Shown here: positions 63,031 through 64,000 of the stretch, in pieces
Position numbering within the stretch: position 1 is the first letter of the stretch
How the letters are laid out: each line of letters opens with the position of its first letter
Assembly (NCBI RefSeq): GCF_016405855.1
Contig: NZ_JAEFCA010000001.1
Location: 1,298,372 to 1,362,371, forward strand
From: Flavobacterium sp. IB48
Lineage (GTDB): Bacteria > Bacteroidota > Bacteroidia > Flavobacteriales > Flavobacteriaceae
DNA: 64,000 nucleotides
Reading direction: 5' to 3'
Made by a program: the position numbers and the translations under genes
Notes under the pieces: generated by a model
Database searches by the model: none
Seen by the model: the letters and a program-made list of their open reading frames with translations, nothing else
Told to the model about the DNA's origin: nothing

Positions 63031-63065
63031 AGTTCAGTAAATTAACTTCTAAAACTAGATTGATT

Positions 63066-63434
63066 ATGAGAAAGATTGCAACATTTTTGGTACTTGTAAC
63101 AGTTTTATATACTAGTAATTCATGCAGTAAGCATGATGACGAAGCTATTGTAGATTGTTTTGGAGATTCTATATTAACAGAATTAAAGCATTCGACAGAT
63201 GGTACAAATTCAAAAATAATAAATTACTCCATTCAATATGGTGGAAGCAATACCGTAACTTCAGTAAAATGGACTTTTGGTGATGGAAAAACAGAAACCA
63301 TAAATACTACGACCGGTGCTGTGTCGCATACTTATAGTGCAGCAGGAACTTTTGAAGTTAAAGCAGATGTAACGCTAAAAAAAGGCGATGGGAGTTGTAC
63401 TGTTAGCCCAAAGAAAAGTGTAACGGTGAACTAA
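63066..63434 (+). CDS. Small PKD-domain lipoprotein
   Basis: 122 aa. Signal peptide with lipobox YTSNSCSK, then one PKD-like Ig fold (about 35-120) with the hallmark VKWTFGDGKTE and VSHTYSAAGTFEVKADV. It probably faces the periplasm or cell surface. No partner domain is present, and function is unknown. The start was moved to the ATG at 63066, which begins the signal peptide. Confidence 0.82.
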   Translation: MRKIATFLVLVTVLYTSNSCSKHDDEAIVDCFGDSILTELKHSTDGTNSKIINYSIQYGGSNTVTSVKWTFGDGKTETINTTTGAVSHTYSAAGTFEVKADVTLKKGDGSCTVSPKKSVTVN

Positions 63435-63456
63435 AATACTGCTTGTAAAAATAGTA

Positions 63457-63513
63457 ATGAGGATCAACTTTGTAATTTATTGCATAAGCATAGATTACAA
63501 AGTTGATCCTCAT
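63457..63513. terminator. Perfect 20-bp inverted repeat after the PKD lipoprotein
   Basis: ATGAGGATCAACTTTGTAAT at 63457-63476 and its exact reverse complement at 63494-63513, 17-base loop. No T-run follows, so it may be a dispersed palindrome rather than a classic terminator. Confidence 0.7.
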
Positions 63514-63517
63514 TCGT

Positions 63518-63525
63518 TATATTTG
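63518..63525 (+). promoter_or_regulatory. -7 box TATATTTG of the Nudix gene
   Basis: TAnnTTTG match, 19 bp before the ATG at 63545. Confidence 0.5.
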
Positions 63526-63544
63526 TTTGATAGGATTTAGGATT

Positions 63545-64000
63545 ATGGAAAAATTACAAAATATTAGAATTGCTGTAGATGCTATTGTTTTTGGCTACAA
63601 GAACAATGGTTTATATGCGTTATTGATTGAGCAAAAATTTGGTTCGGCAGATAAATATTGGGCATTGCCTGGAGGTTTGGTTAAAAATGATGAATCTTTA
63701 AGCGATGCAGTTATTCGTGAATTACATGAAGAAACGAATGTGCAATTGACTTTTATGGAACAGCTCTATACTTTTGGAGATGATATAAATAGAGATTCTA
63801 GAAATCGCGTTATTTCAGTTGCGTATTATGCTTTGGTTGAAGCTTCAAACTTAGAAATAAAAGCCGATACAGATGCTGAAAGAGTACAATGGTTTAAAAT
63901 TGACGAAATTCCGCCTTTAGCATTCGATCATAATTTGATTTTAAAAAAAGGTATAGAAAGATTGAAAGCGAAATTAACTTACGAGCCAATTGGTTTCGAT
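63545..64000 (+). CDS. Nudix protein with intact catalytic box (3' truncated by window end)
   Basis: 152 residues visible, no stop before the window ends. The Nudix box runs from G44 through E50 to R58-E59-L-H-E62-E63, with all catalytic Glu present. The last visible residues, YEPIGFD, match the hinge PIGFN that leads to the winged helix in the two Nudix regulators at 24776-26229. This protein is therefore probably of the same Nudix-plus-HTH build but still able to hydrolyse a nucleoside diphosphate derivative. The C-terminal half must be read from outside the window. Confidence 0.85.
   Translation, partial: MEKLQNIRIAVDAIVFGYKNNGLYALLIEQKFGSADKYWALPGGLVKNDESLSDAVIRELHEETNVQLTFMEQLYTFGDDINRDSRNRVISVAYYALVEASNLEIKADTDAERVQWFKIDEIPPLAFDHNLILKKGIERLKAKLTYEPIGFD

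Noticed and set aside
62985..63065. Longer start of the PKD lipoprotein
   Set aside because: The extension covers the -7 box and hides the signal peptide behind 27 polar residues.
1..64000. tRNA, rRNA or riboswitch genes
   Set aside because: I looked for cloverleaf ends, rRNA-like blocks and thiamine or flavin leader motifs near thiL and ribF, and saw none by eye; a covariance-model search would be decisive.

Overview
This window looks like chromosome of a Flavobacterium-type member of the Bacteroidota. It is AT-rich, carries two proteins with C-terminal type IX secretion (T9SS) sorting domains, has a SusC/SusD pair leading a large polysaccharide utilisation locus (PUL), and shows Bacteroidota -7 promoter boxes (TAnnTTTG) in front of many genes. 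I saw no rRNA, tRNA, CRISPR array, prophage or transposase. The first and last genes run off the window.

Layout. 1-9.3 kb: the 3' part of a repeat-rich T9SS surface protein, a JmjC/cupin-like oxygenase, a membrane protein, ribF, a secreted metalloprotease and comF. 9.3-18.8 kb: glyS, a LytTR regulator whose phospho-acceptor position is Glu, a small exported peptide, a TPR histidine kinase with its response regulator, thiL, two DinB-fold proteins and a WYL regulator. 19-21.3 kb: a tight three-gene operon of an Lgt-like membrane protein, a radical SAM protein resembling the tetraether-lipid-synthase (MJ0619/Tes) family, and a 65-aa membrane protein. 21.3-26.3 kb: an outer-membrane barrel, lepA, an orphan double-glycine leader peptide, and two tandem NrtR/AraR-like regulators with degenerate Nudix boxes.

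26.5-53 kb: a 26-kb PUL on the + strand: susC, susD, a surface glycan-binding lipoprotein, then GH2, GH31, GH97, GH3, GH39, GH3, BACON-GH5, an SGNH acetylesterase and GH95. Together GH5 (backbone), GH31 (xylose), GH2 (galactose), GH95 (fucose), an esterase (acetyl) and GH3 (glucose) match stepwise breakdown of acetylated fucogalactoxyloglucan. No HTCS, SusR or ECF sigma gene is present, so the adjacent Nudix-type regulators are the likely controllers. Several of the wider gaps in the PUL hold imperfect or perfect inverted repeats.

53-64 kb: cvpA, two uncharacterised small proteins, pheS, a PEP-mutase/isocitrate-lyase-like gene next to an Ada-type DNA repair gene, gpsA, a YqhD-like alcohol dehydrogenase, a frameshifted DJ-1/PfpI gene opposite a LysR regulator, a PKD lipoprotein and the start of a third Nudix protein with an intact catalytic box.

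The best candidate for an undescribed system is the Lgt-like/radical SAM/small membrane protein operon at 18985-21312. The Nudix-regulator/PUL arrangement, and a promoter-proximal sequence shared by the PUL and the leader-peptide gene, come next.
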